Under the pieces are notes generated by a model. It was not told where the DNA came from. It was given only the letters and a program-made list of their open reading frames with translations, and made no database searches. From NCBI RefSeq assembly GCF_000174815.1, contig NZ_ACNN01000011.1, positions 1 to 50,967 of the forward strand: a stretch of DNA of 50,967 nt, given 5' to 3'. Shown here in pieces: positions 6,578 to 16,528 of this stretch (position 1 is its first letter; the number at the start of each line of letters is the position of its first letter). Source of the DNA: Porphyromonas endodontalis ATCC 35406. GTDB lineage: Bacteria > Bacteroidota > Bacteroidia > Bacteroidales > Porphyromonadaceae. Position numbers and translations under genes: made by a program.

Positions 6578-9562
6578 CTACTTATCTATATCGACAGAAA
6601 CCTTATAAGATATGCCATCAACAACGACAATGTATAATCCTCTTATGACAGGTATCTGCATAGATGTACTTTCTCCTATCCTGCCCTGTGCCAACAGATC
6701 TCCATTTACGCTATAGACACTATAAGCACTTTGACTTGGGGCCACAATACCTATCTGCCCATTTACTCCGTAGACAGAGACATTGTGAGAGATATGTTCC
6801 ACTCCATTCTCCTTGACAAATGCAAGTCGGATGGTAAGATTCTTCTTTGCCGTTACATCAATTACAAAGTCTCTCTCAGACCTCTTAGTTCCATCAACCG
6901 TCCACTGAGGTGTATACCCTTGCATAGCCTTGGCTTCACACTTAATGGTTTTCCCCTCAAGATCCTCTACGTAGTAAGCTTTCACACCAGGAGTCATCTC
7001 TTGTCCCCTTAAGAGTTTTCCGTTTAGACTAACAGCTAGGGAGAACTGTTCCTTACCATCACTTATTCCGTCAGGGATCGTCAAGAAGCACACCATGTTT
7101 ACTCTATCAAGCTCTAAGACTACATTCAGGTCTCCCTCTTCAGGCATACGAATGAATATAGGATTGGCATACGATACCTTGTCCTCTGTCGGGGAGTCTG
7201 TCCAGACTCTATCATTTACAATCCAATTTTTGATAATAAAGCGTCTGTCATACTTAGCAAACAATTTCACACATTGTCCTGGTGCGAGGTGGTCACCACT
7301 CTGGACGACCTCCCCATCTACCCAATTGCCTGCTTCGTCTTGCATTTGCTTTGTAACAATGAGTTCAGTGCCTGCGCTAGTAGCATTATCCCCCCTAGGA
7401 GCAAAGGTTATAGTGCCATACTGATGTAGCATTTTTGCTACAATCTCTGTATCCTTATCTATAGAGAGCTCTATGTATTGCCCCTCAACACCGGCATCCA
7501 CGACTGCACCTTGGAATTCATTGCCGTTGACAATAAACTTGTCTATCCTACAAAGTTCTTTGGGCTTGACATATGCTCGGACAATGCTTCCTTCGGGAAC
7601 CCATTCGGTGGTAAGTCTCTCAAATGCTCCATTAGGAGCCTTGCCCTTAAGAAGAGTCTCCTCTGCATAGTTAGATGGATCTGATGAGAGACTTACGATG
7701 TAGTGACTAACCATAGTCTGGAACTTGACCTCAACCTTCAATGAGTGAATGTCTAGGGTCGTTTGATAGCTCAACTTGGCATCTGTACTCTCCTGCTTAA
7801 TTCCATTAACAAACCATTTGTCCACTTTGTATCCACTAGGACAAGAAGCTTCAAATGTAAATAGAGCATCTGCACAGCCTACATCTGATCCATACAGAGT
7901 ACCTATACGCTGACCGAGCACGATCTCACTTTTTCCATTTTGTGTCTTAGTTACATTGATGGCAAATTTAGATAGCTCCTCGTCTGTTACTCCATCTGGA
8001 GCAATAATTTTCCATGAGACAACAATGTTTGTAAAGTTGGGGACAACCTCGACAGCGCCTTCAGCGGGCATAATAAATCGAAGCATAGCTCCTCTAAATG
8101 GTTTAGTATCTACAGCAGAGACTGTGACAATATCTCCATTGATAGTCCAATTGTCGATAATCATCCCATAGTCCCATAAGACTTTGACAGCTACATGAGT
8201 CCCAGGCTCGACCTTGTCACCAATATTTATCTTTTTTTCGATCATCCATTGACCACCTTCTTCTTTCTCTACGTACACTTCGTAGGAGGGTTCTACCCAT
8301 GCGGCATAAGCCCCATCAGACACATAGACGCAGTGATTGTCATCAACTAGAGATACGGTTACAGGGGCAGAGTACGAGTTAGAATAGAAAGGATAAGCAT
8401 CATTGCTAACCTTGCATACAATTTTAGCTCGCGTTACTCCCGTACCAAAAGCTCCTGGCTTAAAGGTAAAGACTCCATCTCGCTCCTCATAGTATGAGGG
8501 GTCTATTCGCTCATCAAGAGGGTCATACTCGGTCAGAGGAGCTAAGTACCAAGTATACGTGGACTGATGAGTACCCTCCATCAAACCATCACTGATCTCG
8601 TGTAGATATGACAAGTCAACCTTTGAGACTCCAATTTTGTCTTTTGGTATGACAAACCTCTGAAAATCGTATTGAAAAACATATGGACTGGCAGCATTAG
8701 GTTGGCTGGAGATAAGATTGTCAAAGTCTAGTGCATTGTACTCTAGATTGCAATAAGTAAGATTCTTTAGCTCCTTTACTCCTTTGATTGTTGTCAAAGT
8801 TGGCTTCATCGAGAGATTCGTGGACCCTGAAATCATTAGGGTTGTAAGCTCCTTGTTTTGCGTTAGATCAATCTCCTTAAGCATATGTGATGCTTGCTGT
8901 ATCTGTAGCGTTTTAAGCTTTTTGGCACGAGACAAGTCAATGCTGGTGAGATAGGGAGCACTCGCCCCCGTACTACGATACATAGAAAACGACAGCAACG
9001 AGTCAGGAGCTATAAAAGAAGATACGGCATTGAAGGAGACATACTGTAGCTTAGGAAGGTGTGAGAAGTCAATCTCAGGAGTAGCGATCAGGGCACTCGA
9101 GGTGGAGAAGGCTATCATCTTTGGAGCATTTATTTCTCGCACCCCAATAGGAGCCCCATCATAGTCACCATCCTTGAGTATTTCCACATTACTAACATCT
9201 ATGATGACGATGTGATACCCATCCACATCTTTACTAAAGGTATGGTTGATGTAACCATTCTCGTCTAGAGTTACTTTCTCTACGCCATTGCCTTCTCCCC
9301 AGTCTATACGTATAGTCTTCTCTTGAGGATCTACTAACTCAATGTACAGCGAGGCTTTCGCCTGACTCTTTGGAGAAAAAAGGAGTACAGCTTTATTCTC
9401 AATATCGTTCACAGGATTACTGTGAGCATTGACCTTAAAGCTATGTCTTGAGCCTCTTGTAGAGGATGATCCACTAGCTGCCCTGAGGAGCATCGGGATA
9501 AAGAGCATACAGAGTACTAGAAGTAAAGACTTATAAGTCCTATTATTGACAATTGATTTCAT
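6578..9562 (-). CDS. Large secreted T9SS cargo protein with LRR-like and InlB-type repeats
   Basis: This 994-aa protein starts with a signal peptide (hydrophobic about residues 13-30, followed by a Ser/Arg-rich stretch). Residues ~100-290 read like irregular leucine-rich repeats (LPKLQYVSF, LKTLQIQQASHMLKEIDLT, ELKNLTYCNLEYNALDF). The middle carries several copies of a bacterial B-repeat-like unit marked by DNWTINGDIV, VDKWFVNGI, IDKFIVNGNEF and IKNWIVNDRVW. The last ~75 residues (VYGVNGQIGI ... YSVNGDLLAQG ... GLYIVVVDG) are a type A T9SS sorting domain. It is probably exported through the Por machinery and kept at the surface. It is the last gene of a three-gene operon, 12 nt after the lipoprotein gene. 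The binding target is unknown. Confidence 0.75.
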   Translation of the reverse strand: MKSIVNNRTYKSLLLVLCMLFIPMLLRAASGSSSTRGSRHSFKVNAHSNPVNDIENKAVLLFSPKSQAKASLYIELVDPQEKTIRIDWGEGNGVEKVTLDENGYINHTFSKDVDGYHIVIIDVSNVEILKDGDYDGAPIGVREINAPKMIAFSTSSALIATPEIDFSHLPKLQYVSFNAVSSFIAPDSLLSFSMYRSTGASAPYLTSIDLSRAKKLKTLQIQQASHMLKEIDLTQNKELTTLMISGSTNLSMKPTLTTIKGVKELKNLTYCNLEYNALDFDNLISSQPNAASPYVFQYDFQRFVIPKDKIGVSKVDLSYLHEISDGLMEGTHQSTYTWYLAPLTEYDPLDERIDPSYYEERDGVFTFKPGAFGTGVTRAKIVCKVSNDAYPFYSNSYSAPVTVSLVDDNHCVYVSDGAYAAWVEPSYEVYVEKEEGGQWMIEKKINIGDKVEPGTHVAVKVLWDYGMIIDNWTINGDIVTVSAVDTKPFRGAMLRFIMPAEGAVEVVPNFTNIVVSWKIIAPDGVTDEELSKFAINVTKTQNGKSEIVLGQRIGTLYGSDVGCADALFTFEASCPSGYKVDKWFVNGIKQESTDAKLSYQTTLDIHSLKVEVKFQTMVSHYIVSLSSDPSNYAEETLLKGKAPNGAFERLTTEWVPEGSIVRAYVKPKELCRIDKFIVNGNEFQGAVVDAGVEGQYIELSIDKDTEIVAKMLHQYGTITFAPRGDNATSAGTELIVTKQMQDEAGNWVDGEVVQSGDHLAPGQCVKLFAKYDRRFIIKNWIVNDRVWTDSPTEDKVSYANPIFIRMPEEGDLNVVLELDRVNMVCFLTIPDGISDGKEQFSLAVSLNGKLLRGQEMTPGVKAYYVEDLEGKTIKCEAKAMQGYTPQWTVDGTKRSERDFVIDVTAKKNLTIRLAFVKENGVEHISHNVSVYGVNGQIGIVAPSQSAYSVYSVNGDLLAQGRIGESTSMQIPVIRGLYIVVVDGISYKVSVDIDK

Positions 9563-9574
9563 ATTATTGTATGT

Positions 9575-10666
9575 TTAGTTTTTGAATAGTCGAACGGCAA
9601 ACTTGTCGTTAGGTAGCTTGTAGTAACTTGGCAGAATGTACATAGAGTTGAAGTAAAAGATATTAGGGTATGATCCCCCGGCTATCTCATACAGATCAGA
9701 AGCCCAATAAAAGCCAGAGGCACCTCGCTTAAAGACGTCATTGGGACTGTCAGCCATTTTAACACATCCAGTAGCTGGTAGTTCAACCGTTCTACTGAGA
9801 TTACTGCTTTGCTCCCAAAAGTCTGTCCGCGTCAAGTCTCTCTCAGCACTTATTGCTAAGTCTAGGTCTATAGGGCGAGCTGTTATGACAAGTCTACTGT
9901 CAAACTTATGCACCTTATCCTTATATCGTTCATAAGAGTACCGCCAGGCTGAATAATAGTCTGTATCCTTAAATCTGACTGCATAGGTAATCCCTACTGT
10001 CGTATTAAAGAACTCGGAAGCTCCCTCTACAGTTACACCATTAATCACGACCTGCTCATAACAGGTTCTCAGCGTGTCTTTTTTACCATAGTAGACTACA
10101 TTTGGGAACTCTGATGCGACCGCAGTCCACTCTTTGAATGTAGGTAGATGCCATCTTTGCCCCTCAATAGTAATTTCAGAGAATCGGTCTTTGGCTTCTG
10201 ACCAGCTGAAAAGAGCAGAATTCTCAGGGAAGCCACTCTTGTCAAAAGAGACTCCATCATGAGCTATATTATAAGGAGCAATATACTCCAAAGCAGTCGG
10301 CTGTAGAGTTCGTTTGACGACCAATACACGCAGCTCTGTCGGAATCCCCTCTTTGTTAAAGAATAGCACTTTACACTGGCCAACCTTCATTGGGTGTATA
10401 TCGATTACTTTGGAATCTGGAGCATAAGTTACCGACAGAATGTCTAGGGGTTCTACTTGATGTGAGTGTATCTTTCCTTCCAAAAGACTAATCTGTACAT
10501 CTTTCCCCATTCTTATCGTTATCTCAGACTCAGATAGCACGATAACAGAATCTCCATCCTCGTTTGGCGTAGGCTTCCCTCTGTCGCATGAACAGAGGAT
10601 ACCACAAAAGATAAGGAATATAATGCCTAGCAGAGCCCTCATCTTCTTACGACTTATTTGTGTCAT
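9575..10666 (-). CDS. Lipoprotein with Ig-like and FISUMP-like domains
   Basis: This 363-aa lipoprotein has a lipobox LCSC with Cys27 as the lipidation site. Residues ~40-115 look like a bacterial Ig-like fold (IVLSESEITIRMG ... VLVVKR). Residues ~120-363 contain HLPTFKEW, YAVRFKDTDYYSAWRY, ITARP, FYWASDL and a terminal FAVRLF. This order matches the C-terminal domain of the protein at 25061-26956 and resembles the Fib_succ_major (FISUMP) family, which is only an inference. It lies between two T9SS cargo genes with 26-nt and 12-nt gaps, so co-transcription is likely. It may act with them at the outer membrane. Confidence 0.65.
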   Translation of the reverse strand: MTQISRKKMRALLGIIFLIFCGILCSCDRGKPTPNEDGDSVIVLSESEITIRMGKDVQISLLEGKIHSHQVEPLDILSVTYAPDSKVIDIHPMKVGQCKVLFFNKEGIPTELRVLVVKRTLQPTALEYIAPYNIAHDGVSFDKSGFPENSALFSWSEAKDRFSEITIEGQRWHLPTFKEWTAVASEFPNVVYYGKKDTLRTCYEQVVINGVTVEGASEFFNTTVGITYAVRFKDTDYYSAWRYSYERYKDKVHKFDSRLVITARPIDLDLAISAERDLTRTDFWEQSSNLSRTVELPATGCVKMADSPNDVFKRGASGFYWASDLYEIAGGSYPNIFYFNSMYILPSYYKLPNDKFAVRLFKN

Positions 10667-10692
10667 ATGCTTAGCAGATTATACATTTGCAA

Positions 10693-12819
10693 TCAGTGTG
10701 ACAAAAGGACCTTCTTGCTGTAGGTCTTACCATTACAAACGATCTTCACTAGATAGGTGCCGTTGGCAAGGGGAGTTATGGGTATGCTATTTCCGCGCTT
10801 GTCTATCAACATTACACCAGCACTGTCATACACCGAAACTTGGGGGTTGCTCAGTCCTGTGATGACTATAGAGGAGCCTTCTAGCTTCAGCTCGACATCA
10901 TTTCTTTCAAGAATAGGATAGACAGTAGTGGGGTTCTCAATGTAAAACGCTGGAGATAGCACTTGTGTCTGCTTATTGTCAGACAGATCCTTGAGCTCGA
11001 CCTTTAAGTCAAACCATCCTCTCCGACCTATTACATCGGACAATGCTCCACGGAAGAAGTCACCAAATCCTTGAGCCCAGTAATGCTCGGGTTTTAGCTC
11101 AATACTTAAGGGATGCCAGATCTCAGAACCGTGTTCTGAGTAGTAAAGTTTGACATCTACACTATGCTGTTTACAGCTCCAATATCCTAGTCCCTTGCCA
11201 TTATCAATGTGGTCAAAGTCTCCTGTAGCCAACTCTATATAAGCATCCCCACCGCTATTAAAGCGATCTGTGATGACACCCTCTGTGTCAACGAATCTCA
11301 ACATCTGAAGGACTGGAGGTACGAAGTCGCTTCTGCTCGTATTGTAGTCTAACGTTGTGATATTGTATCCAGCGACGTTGTCGACCTGAACATTGGAATT
11401 TGTAATAACATGGTGTACAACATCCCCCTTAACATCTCTATCTTGGTGTAGTATAGACTCTTCTTTGGCATCGGTCTCTCTTACTTCTCCATAGCGCCCT
11501 AGGTAAGTATAGCTAAGAAGCAAGGTTTTCTTGTCTGGAATGGTAATCATTGAGAGTATCGGGCAACTATTTCCATACTCAAACTCTCCTTGCTTTTCGG
11601 TAAAAGAAAAGACTGGATGACCGGGATAAATGCTCTGACGTCCATCAGGAAGCATCGCATAGCCATACCACAGTCCATAGCCAAAGTCTACATACTCCGT
11701 ACCATGAACATTACCACAAAGAGGGAGCCCTACCATATATCGATAATCATATCTAGCAGATCCGCCGACTGATGGTATTACCGTGCGCTGATCTTGGAAG
11801 GCCGGAGCAACTAAGGTCATAAACTTCCCATCTTTACTCTTGGGGAGATCATACCAAAAGGAGACAATCTTATCCTGTGCGATAAAGTCGTAGTCAAACA
11901 TGAAGGAGTTTGACAAGGCCCCTGAGTCGTACACACTCCACACGTAATAGGCAGGAGAGGCAATAGAGATATATCCTCGTCCTACCTTCGTTGGCTCAAA
12001 GCGTTGCTTCGCCAGAGCATAGTTGTTTGGATTATTTTCAAGCGTTTGACCAGCTTTGTCACTACTATAGGAAAGAAAATAGCGAGAGCCATCCTCTTTT
12101 TTTATTCCCTTGACCGTGGCTCCCAAAGAGATGTTGTCCCCAAAGTCATTGGTATATATGCCAAAATTGTAGTCTGGACTATAGTAGTTGTTGAATGAAG
12201 TCATAAGACAACCCAGCTTGTTATGGACGAAGTAGACATCTGTTGACAAGTGCCTACAGTTCCCCAACTGCAAGATTTGTCCATCCTTTTTGACATCACC
12301 CTGTAGCAAGACGGATTTCTCGTCATAAGATTTGATCTCCGTGAGATACTTAGCGTCTTGGACATTAAAGTCGATAGACATATTACGTAGAACAGCCACA
12401 TTGTCCTTAAAAACAACGTAACAACGCATATTATCCTTTGAGAGATAATATGCATACATAGTGTAGGTACCTTTAGGCAACTTACAGCTAGCCTCCCCTA
12501 TGGAGGAAAACTTTCTAATCATGATAGATTCAGGGATATTTTCCCCGAAGATGGCTAGTACGATCCTGTCAGTCTCAGCCGTTTCGTCTAGCATAAATGA
12601 TACGGTATACTCTGCCATAGCTTGGGATTCATACTCCTTATGTCTCTTAGGGGCATATAGACCGTACTCTTGTATCATGTAATTCTCACCACACAGTCTC
12701 CTTTGCTCTCCTTGTGTCTGAAAAACATCAGAAGAGACATCGAACACTTGTGAGTGCAAGCTTCCACTTGACAAAATTATGATGGACAGCAATCCATACA
12801 AGTAGTTGGATATCCTCAT
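10693..12819 (-). CDS. T9SS cargo protein of unknown function
   Basis: The protein is 708 aa from the start chosen here. The frame is open 34 codons further upstream (to 12921), but MRISNYLYGLLSIIILSSG at 12819 is a normal signal peptide and the upstream extension is not. The C-terminal ~70 residues (VELKLEGSSIVITGLSNPQ ... VYDSAGVML ... GTYLVKIVCNGKTYSKKVL) form a T9SS type A sorting domain. The body has no motif I recognise. Near residue 590 a beta-rich block (YYSEHGSEIWHPLSIEL, WFDLKVELKDLSDNKQT) looks like an Ig/Fn3-type fold. It is first in its operon, with a promoter about 300 nt upstream and so an unusually long leader. Confidence 0.65.
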   Translation of the reverse strand: MRISNYLYGLLSIIILSSGSLHSQVFDVSSDVFQTQGEQRRLCGENYMIQEYGLYAPKRHKEYESQAMAEYTVSFMLDETAETDRIVLAIFGENIPESIMIRKFSSIGEASCKLPKGTYTMYAYYLSKDNMRCYVVFKDNVAVLRNMSIDFNVQDAKYLTEIKSYDEKSVLLQGDVKKDGQILQLGNCRHLSTDVYFVHNKLGCLMTSFNNYYSPDYNFGIYTNDFGDNISLGATVKGIKKEDGSRYFLSYSSDKAGQTLENNPNNYALAKQRFEPTKVGRGYISIASPAYYVWSVYDSGALSNSFMFDYDFIAQDKIVSFWYDLPKSKDGKFMTLVAPAFQDQRTVIPSVGGSARYDYRYMVGLPLCGNVHGTEYVDFGYGLWYGYAMLPDGRQSIYPGHPVFSFTEKQGEFEYGNSCPILSMITIPDKKTLLLSYTYLGRYGEVRETDAKEESILHQDRDVKGDVVHHVITNSNVQVDNVAGYNITTLDYNTSRSDFVPPVLQMLRFVDTEGVITDRFNSGGDAYIELATGDFDHIDNGKGLGYWSCKQHSVDVKLYYSEHGSEIWHPLSIELKPEHYWAQGFGDFFRGALSDVIGRRGWFDLKVELKDLSDNKQTQVLSPAFYIENPTTVYPILERNDVELKLEGSSIVITGLSNPQVSVYDSAGVMLIDKRGNSIPITPLANGTYLVKIVCNGKTYSKKVLLSH

Positions 12820-13117
12820 ATTGGAATAAATCTTGATGTTGTGTTGTATAAAAGAAACTCTTCTTGGAAATGAACCAAAGGCACAACAAGATGTCACTCT
12901 CGCTGCAACTTGGTAAATCAAGGCAATACCTCAGGAGGCATCAATAGATCTGACAAAGAAATAGTAGACGCGCTACCAAGGTCAAATCCTATGGTATTAT
13001 ATAACCTAATCTATCTCTAGGTCGACTTAAGTGGATAAATCAACACTAGAGCTATAGACAATATGGTGGATTACTTCCTTCCATACGATAAGGAGACTTT
13101 TTATTGTTCCGTTTTTG
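12820..13117 (-). other. Long untranslated leader
   Basis: About 290 nt separate the best promoter (13118-13148) from the start codon at 12819. I found no convincing coding frame or classic riboswitch here. The stretch is AT-rich with several short inverted repeats. Confidence 0.4.
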
Positions 13118-13148
13118 CAAAAATAGTTATTTCCCAAGAACTATGCAA
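13118..13148 (-). promoter_or_regulatory. Promoter for the 6578-12819 operon
   Basis: On the minus strand TTG (13146-13148) is followed by 20 bases and TATTTTTG (13118-13125), fitting the Bacteroidetes pattern. It is the best candidate upstream of the surface-protein operon. Confidence 0.5.
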
Positions 13149-13326
13149 ATGAATAAAAAACCAACTTCAACCTAAAAAAGAATCCCCCGAGCCCCAGCAT
13201 TTGGGCATGTATGGCTAAAATCGACGGGATGGATAGCTGATATCCGCGCCGTTCTTGCCCTAAAATCGGTGTCTTTTTGGGTAAATTTCGGAGAAACCCC
13301 ACCCAATATCCGCACCATTTGCAGGC
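13149..13326. other. Intergenic stretch, no gene seen
   Basis: This gap between the operon promoter and the secDF terminator has no plausible gene. Around 13240-13262 it contains TTCTTGCCCTAAAATCGG, which resembles part of the dispersed 68-bp element (compare the minus-strand copy at 29647-29714). It may be a decayed copy. Confidence 0.35.
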
Positions 13327-13363
13327 AAAAAACAGCCCCTCTCACCTAAGATGAGAGAGGCTG
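13327..13363 (-). terminator. Terminator of secDF
   Basis: CAGCCCCTCTCA (13333-13344) pairs with TGAGAGAGGCTG (13352-13363), with one mismatch. On the minus strand the stem is followed directly by TTTTTT (13327-13332). It lies about 33 nt after the secDF stop. Confidence 0.85.
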
Positions 13364-13395
13364 CGCCTTATATTTATGTTACTCCTAAGGAGGAA

Positions 13396-16365
13396 TTACT
13401 TCTTAGCTACAGACTTGCTACGACGCTTCTCCCAAATCATATAAGCAATAGGAGAGGCTACAAACAAGGTGCTATAGGTACCGATAACAACCCCAAGCAG
13501 GATGGCAAACGTAAAGCTACGCATCGAAGCTCCACCAAAGATGAAGATGATAAACATCACAAGGAAGGTGGTGATTGAGGTATTCAACGTACGAGCCAAT
13601 GTGCTGTTAAGAGCATCATTTACCGTCGTATGGGGATCTCGATTAGGATAGTTCTTCACTGTCTCACGTACACGGTCGAAGACTACCACGGTATCGTTGA
13701 TAGAGTACCCGATGATGGCAAGAATAGCCGCAATGAAGTTTTGATCCAACTCCATCGTAAAAGGCATAATGCGCCAAAGGAGTACATACAGAGCGATAAT
13801 GCTTAGTGTCGTTGCCGATACAGAAGCAAAGGCTCCCAACGAGTATGATAGGTGACGGAATCGCAACAAAATGTATGCTGCCATGAAAACGAGAGCCAAG
13901 ATCACCGCAATAAGTGCCTTACGAGCAATGTCGTGCGACATACTTGCACTCACCTTTTGAGAGCTTACAATACCCGTAGAGAGGAATGTATCTCTGTCTG
14001 GAGCATTCTTGTAAAGCGACTTGGTATTTTCGTAGAGAATCGTGTTGATTTCGTCTTCTACTTCAGCTGTATTCTCATCTACCTTAAAGTTGGTTGCGAC
14101 ACGTACTTGGGTACCCTGAGAACCAATTGAGGTTACCACCAACTTGTTGTCAAACGGAGCAGCAAGGACATCACGCACCTGAGCTACCTGTACCGGTTGA
14201 TCAAACTCGATTACATAATTGCGACCTCCCGAGAATTCGATACCCATGTTGAGCTTGAGAGTAAAGAGCCCCACAAGACCGGCAATGATAAGGATAACAG
14301 GCATCGCAATACCCATCTTGCGCTTACCAAGGATGTTGAATTTAGGATCTACCAACACGTTCTTGGAAAGAGCCGTTGTGTAGGTCACCTTGCTCATTTT
14401 CCCCTTCTTATCAAGAGCTTCTACCACAATACGAGTAAGGAATACCGCTGTGATGAAAGAAGCAACAAGACCAATCATAAGCGTTGTTGCGAACCCCTTG
14501 ATAGGACCCGTACCCACGATAAAGAGGATAGCTGCCGTGATGATGGTGGTGATATTGGAGTCGAAAATAGCAGAGAAAGCGTTGCCATAACCATCGGCGA
14601 TAGCACGAGTCATGGACTTGCCTGCCCTAAGCTCTTCCTTGATGCGCTCAAAGATAAGCACGTTAGCATCCACCGCCATACCCAGCGTAAGCACAAGCCC
14701 GGCAATACCGGAGAGGGTGAGTACGGAGTGGAACGATGCCAAAATACCAAGCGTAAAGAAGCTATTAACAATGAGAGCACCGTCTGCAATGAGACCGGGG
14801 ATTAGTCCATAAACAAGGCACATATACACCATTAGGAGTACCAATGCGATGAAGAAAGAAATAATCCCTGAGCGGATAGACTCTTCCCCAAGGGTAGGAC
14901 CTACCACATTCTCTTGCTCAATCATTACCGAAGCTTCCATCTTACCAGAGTTGAGAACGTTGGCAAGGTCGGTTGTTTGCTCTACTGTGAAGTGGCCGGA
15001 GATCTCTGAACGTCCACCCGTAATTTCGCTATTAACGTTGGGTGCAGAGTAGACTACGCCATCAAGTACTACGGCAATAGCCTTACCGATATTATCCTTT
15101 GTCAGACGAGCCCACTTGCGAGCACCTTCTTCGTCCATGGTCATAGTAACAACAGGACCCTTGCTGGCTATACCCTGACTTACTTCGCTCTTCGCGCCCG
15201 TCACAACGTCTCCGGAGAGATCCGGATCGCCGTTGCGATTACCACGGATTGCATAGAGTTCGTAAATATCGGTTTCCTTCTTTGTCTGAGGATCTACATA
15301 GGGATCGTTGCCCCAAAGGAGCATGAGGTCTTCACGGATGAAGCCACGCTCATGTGCCACTTCGAGCATGCTGTCGATAGCTGCACGATTGGCGTTGCGA
15401 GCAAGCCCCACTACGGTTCCGCGGTTTACCACCTGGAGAAGGTCGAAAAGCTTAGAGCCTTCGGCCATCTTTTTATCCATTGCTTCTACAGACTCACGAG
15501 CACGTTGCTCTGCAACGGCGTTAGAATCTGAAGCATTAGCGGTCGCAGGAGTAGCTTCATTGGCAGCAGAATCGGCTACTGCAACAACTTCTGTCTCCTC
15601 TGCGGGAGCTCCGGCAAGAGCTACAAGACGCTCATTCGCTGTGATAAGATCGCTCTCTACATCAGCGTATGTATAGGTGCGCCAGAATTGGAGGTTCGCG
15701 CTCTGTTGGAGAAGACCGCGTACACGCTCCGGTTCTTTTACACCGGGAAGCTCAACAAGGATACGTCCTTCTCCTTCGATTTTTTGGATGTTGGGAGAAA
15801 CAACCCCGAAGCGGTCGATACGGGTGCGAAGCACATTAATAGAAGCCTCTGAAGCACTTTCGTATTTTGCCTTGAGGATTTTTATCACGTCTACATCGGT
15901 ACTACGTGCAGAGATTTCCTCACGGAGACTACCATTACCGAAGACCACGGCGAGCTGACCCTCGGGTGCGAGAGCCTTGTATTCTGCGACAAACTTATCA
16001 ATAAAGTCACCCGAATGAGTACTCTTAACGGCGTTATCAAGAGCCTTTAAGAACTTAGGATCCTCGTTTTTCCCAGACAAATTCCGGAGAAGATCCTTCG
16101 CATTCAGACGAAGTACTACGTTCATACCACCCTTGAGGTCCAACCCAAGGCCGATCTGTTGTGTACGTGCTTTTTTGAGAGTGTATCCAAACCAAACCTT
16201 TTCGTTTGCCATGGAGTCTAGGTAGGCTTTACCATCTTGACCTGCTGCCGTAAGAGCCTCGGCGCGCTTCTCATAGTGCTGCACCACCGGGGTAAATGAG
16301 AGGTAGAAGGCACAGATAATGGCCAAAGCTGTCGTGATAAATATCACAAATCCTTTGTTCTGCAT
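13396..16365 (-). CDS. secDF: SecD-SecF fusion, protein translocase accessory subunit
   Basis: This 989-aa protein fuses SecD (about residues 1-600) to SecF (about 620-989). It uses the proton gradient to help Sec-dependent export. SecD marks are GLGLDLKGGMNVVLRL near residue 70, the RIDRFGV block, and LTLGMAVDANVLIFERIKEE in the membrane half. SecF marks are GIEFSGGRNYVIEFDQPV and IIGYSINDTVVVFDRVRE. Each half has six predicted membrane helices. Fused SecDF is usual in Bacteroidetes. An Ala/Glu-rich insertion (about residues 250-290) interrupts the first periplasmic domain. Minus-strand TAACTTTG at 16410-16417 may be its -7 box. It would be needed for export of the surface proteins encoded nearby. 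Confidence 0.96.
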   Translation of the reverse strand: MQNKGFVIFITTALAIICAFYLSFTPVVQHYEKRAEALTAAGQDGKAYLDSMANEKVWFGYTLKKARTQQIGLGLDLKGGMNVVLRLNAKDLLRNLSGKNEDPKFLKALDNAVKSTHSGDFIDKFVAEYKALAPEGQLAVVFGNGSLREEISARSTDVDVIKILKAKYESASEASINVLRTRIDRFGVVSPNIQKIEGEGRILVELPGVKEPERVRGLLQQSANLQFWRTYTYADVESDLITANERLVALAGAPAEETEVVAVADSAANEATPATANASDSNAVAEQRARESVEAMDKKMAEGSKLFDLLQVVNRGTVVGLARNANRAAIDSMLEVAHERGFIREDLMLLWGNDPYVDPQTKKETDIYELYAIRGNRNGDPDLSGDVVTGAKSEVSQGIASKGPVVTMTMDEEGARKWARLTKDNIGKAIAVVLDGVVYSAPNVNSEITGGRSEISGHFTVEQTTDLANVLNSGKMEASVMIEQENVVGPTLGEESIRSGIISFFIALVLLMVYMCLVYGLIPGLIADGALIVNSFFTLGILASFHSVLTLSGIAGLVLTLGMAVDANVLIFERIKEELRAGKSMTRAIADGYGNAFSAIFDSNITTIITAAILFIVGTGPIKGFATTLMIGLVASFITAVFLTRIVVEALDKKGKMSKVTYTTALSKNVLVDPKFNILGKRKMGIAMPVILIIAGLVGLFTLKLNMGIEFSGGRNYVIEFDQPVQVAQVRDVLAAPFDNKLVVTSIGSQGTQVRVATNFKVDENTAEVEDEINTILYENTKSLYKNAPDRDTFLSTGIVSSQKVSASMSHDIARKALIAVILALVFMAAYILLRFRHLSYSLGAFASVSATTLSIIALYVLLWRIMPFTMELDQNFIAAILAIIGYSINDTVVVFDRVRETVKNYPNRDPHTTVNDALNSTLARTLNTSITTFLVMFIIFIFGGASMRSFTFAILLGVVIGTYSTLFVASPIAYMIWEKRRSKSVAKK

Positions 16366-16409
16366 CTGTTGTTACTATTATATATATCAGTTACTTTTTT
16401 CCACGACCG

Positions 16410-16417
16410 CAAAGTTA
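16410..16417 (-). promoter_or_regulatory. Possible -7 box for secDF
   Basis: TAACTTTG on the minus strand lies 45 nt before the secDF start and fits TAnnTTTG. No TTG is found 19-20 nt upstream, so the call is tentative. Confidence 0.4.
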
Positions 16418-16528
16418 TAGGTTTTTATTGACCTAGTTGACTTATAGAGACGAATTAGGCCTAATAATCTCTTCCTTGCCCCCCTAGGAGTAAAAACCCA
16501 AAGACTAAAAAAGTATTGAAATAGGTGT

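Noticed and set aside
13325-13338. Identity of GCAAAAAACAGCCC with 50394-50407 as proof of a repeat copy
   Set aside because: The first site is the T-tail and arm of the secDF terminator, so the match could be chance; kept only as a remark.
14197-14805. 202-aa plus-strand frame opposite secDF
   Set aside because: It is highly charged, has no signal or domain, and is antisense to a well-defined gene.
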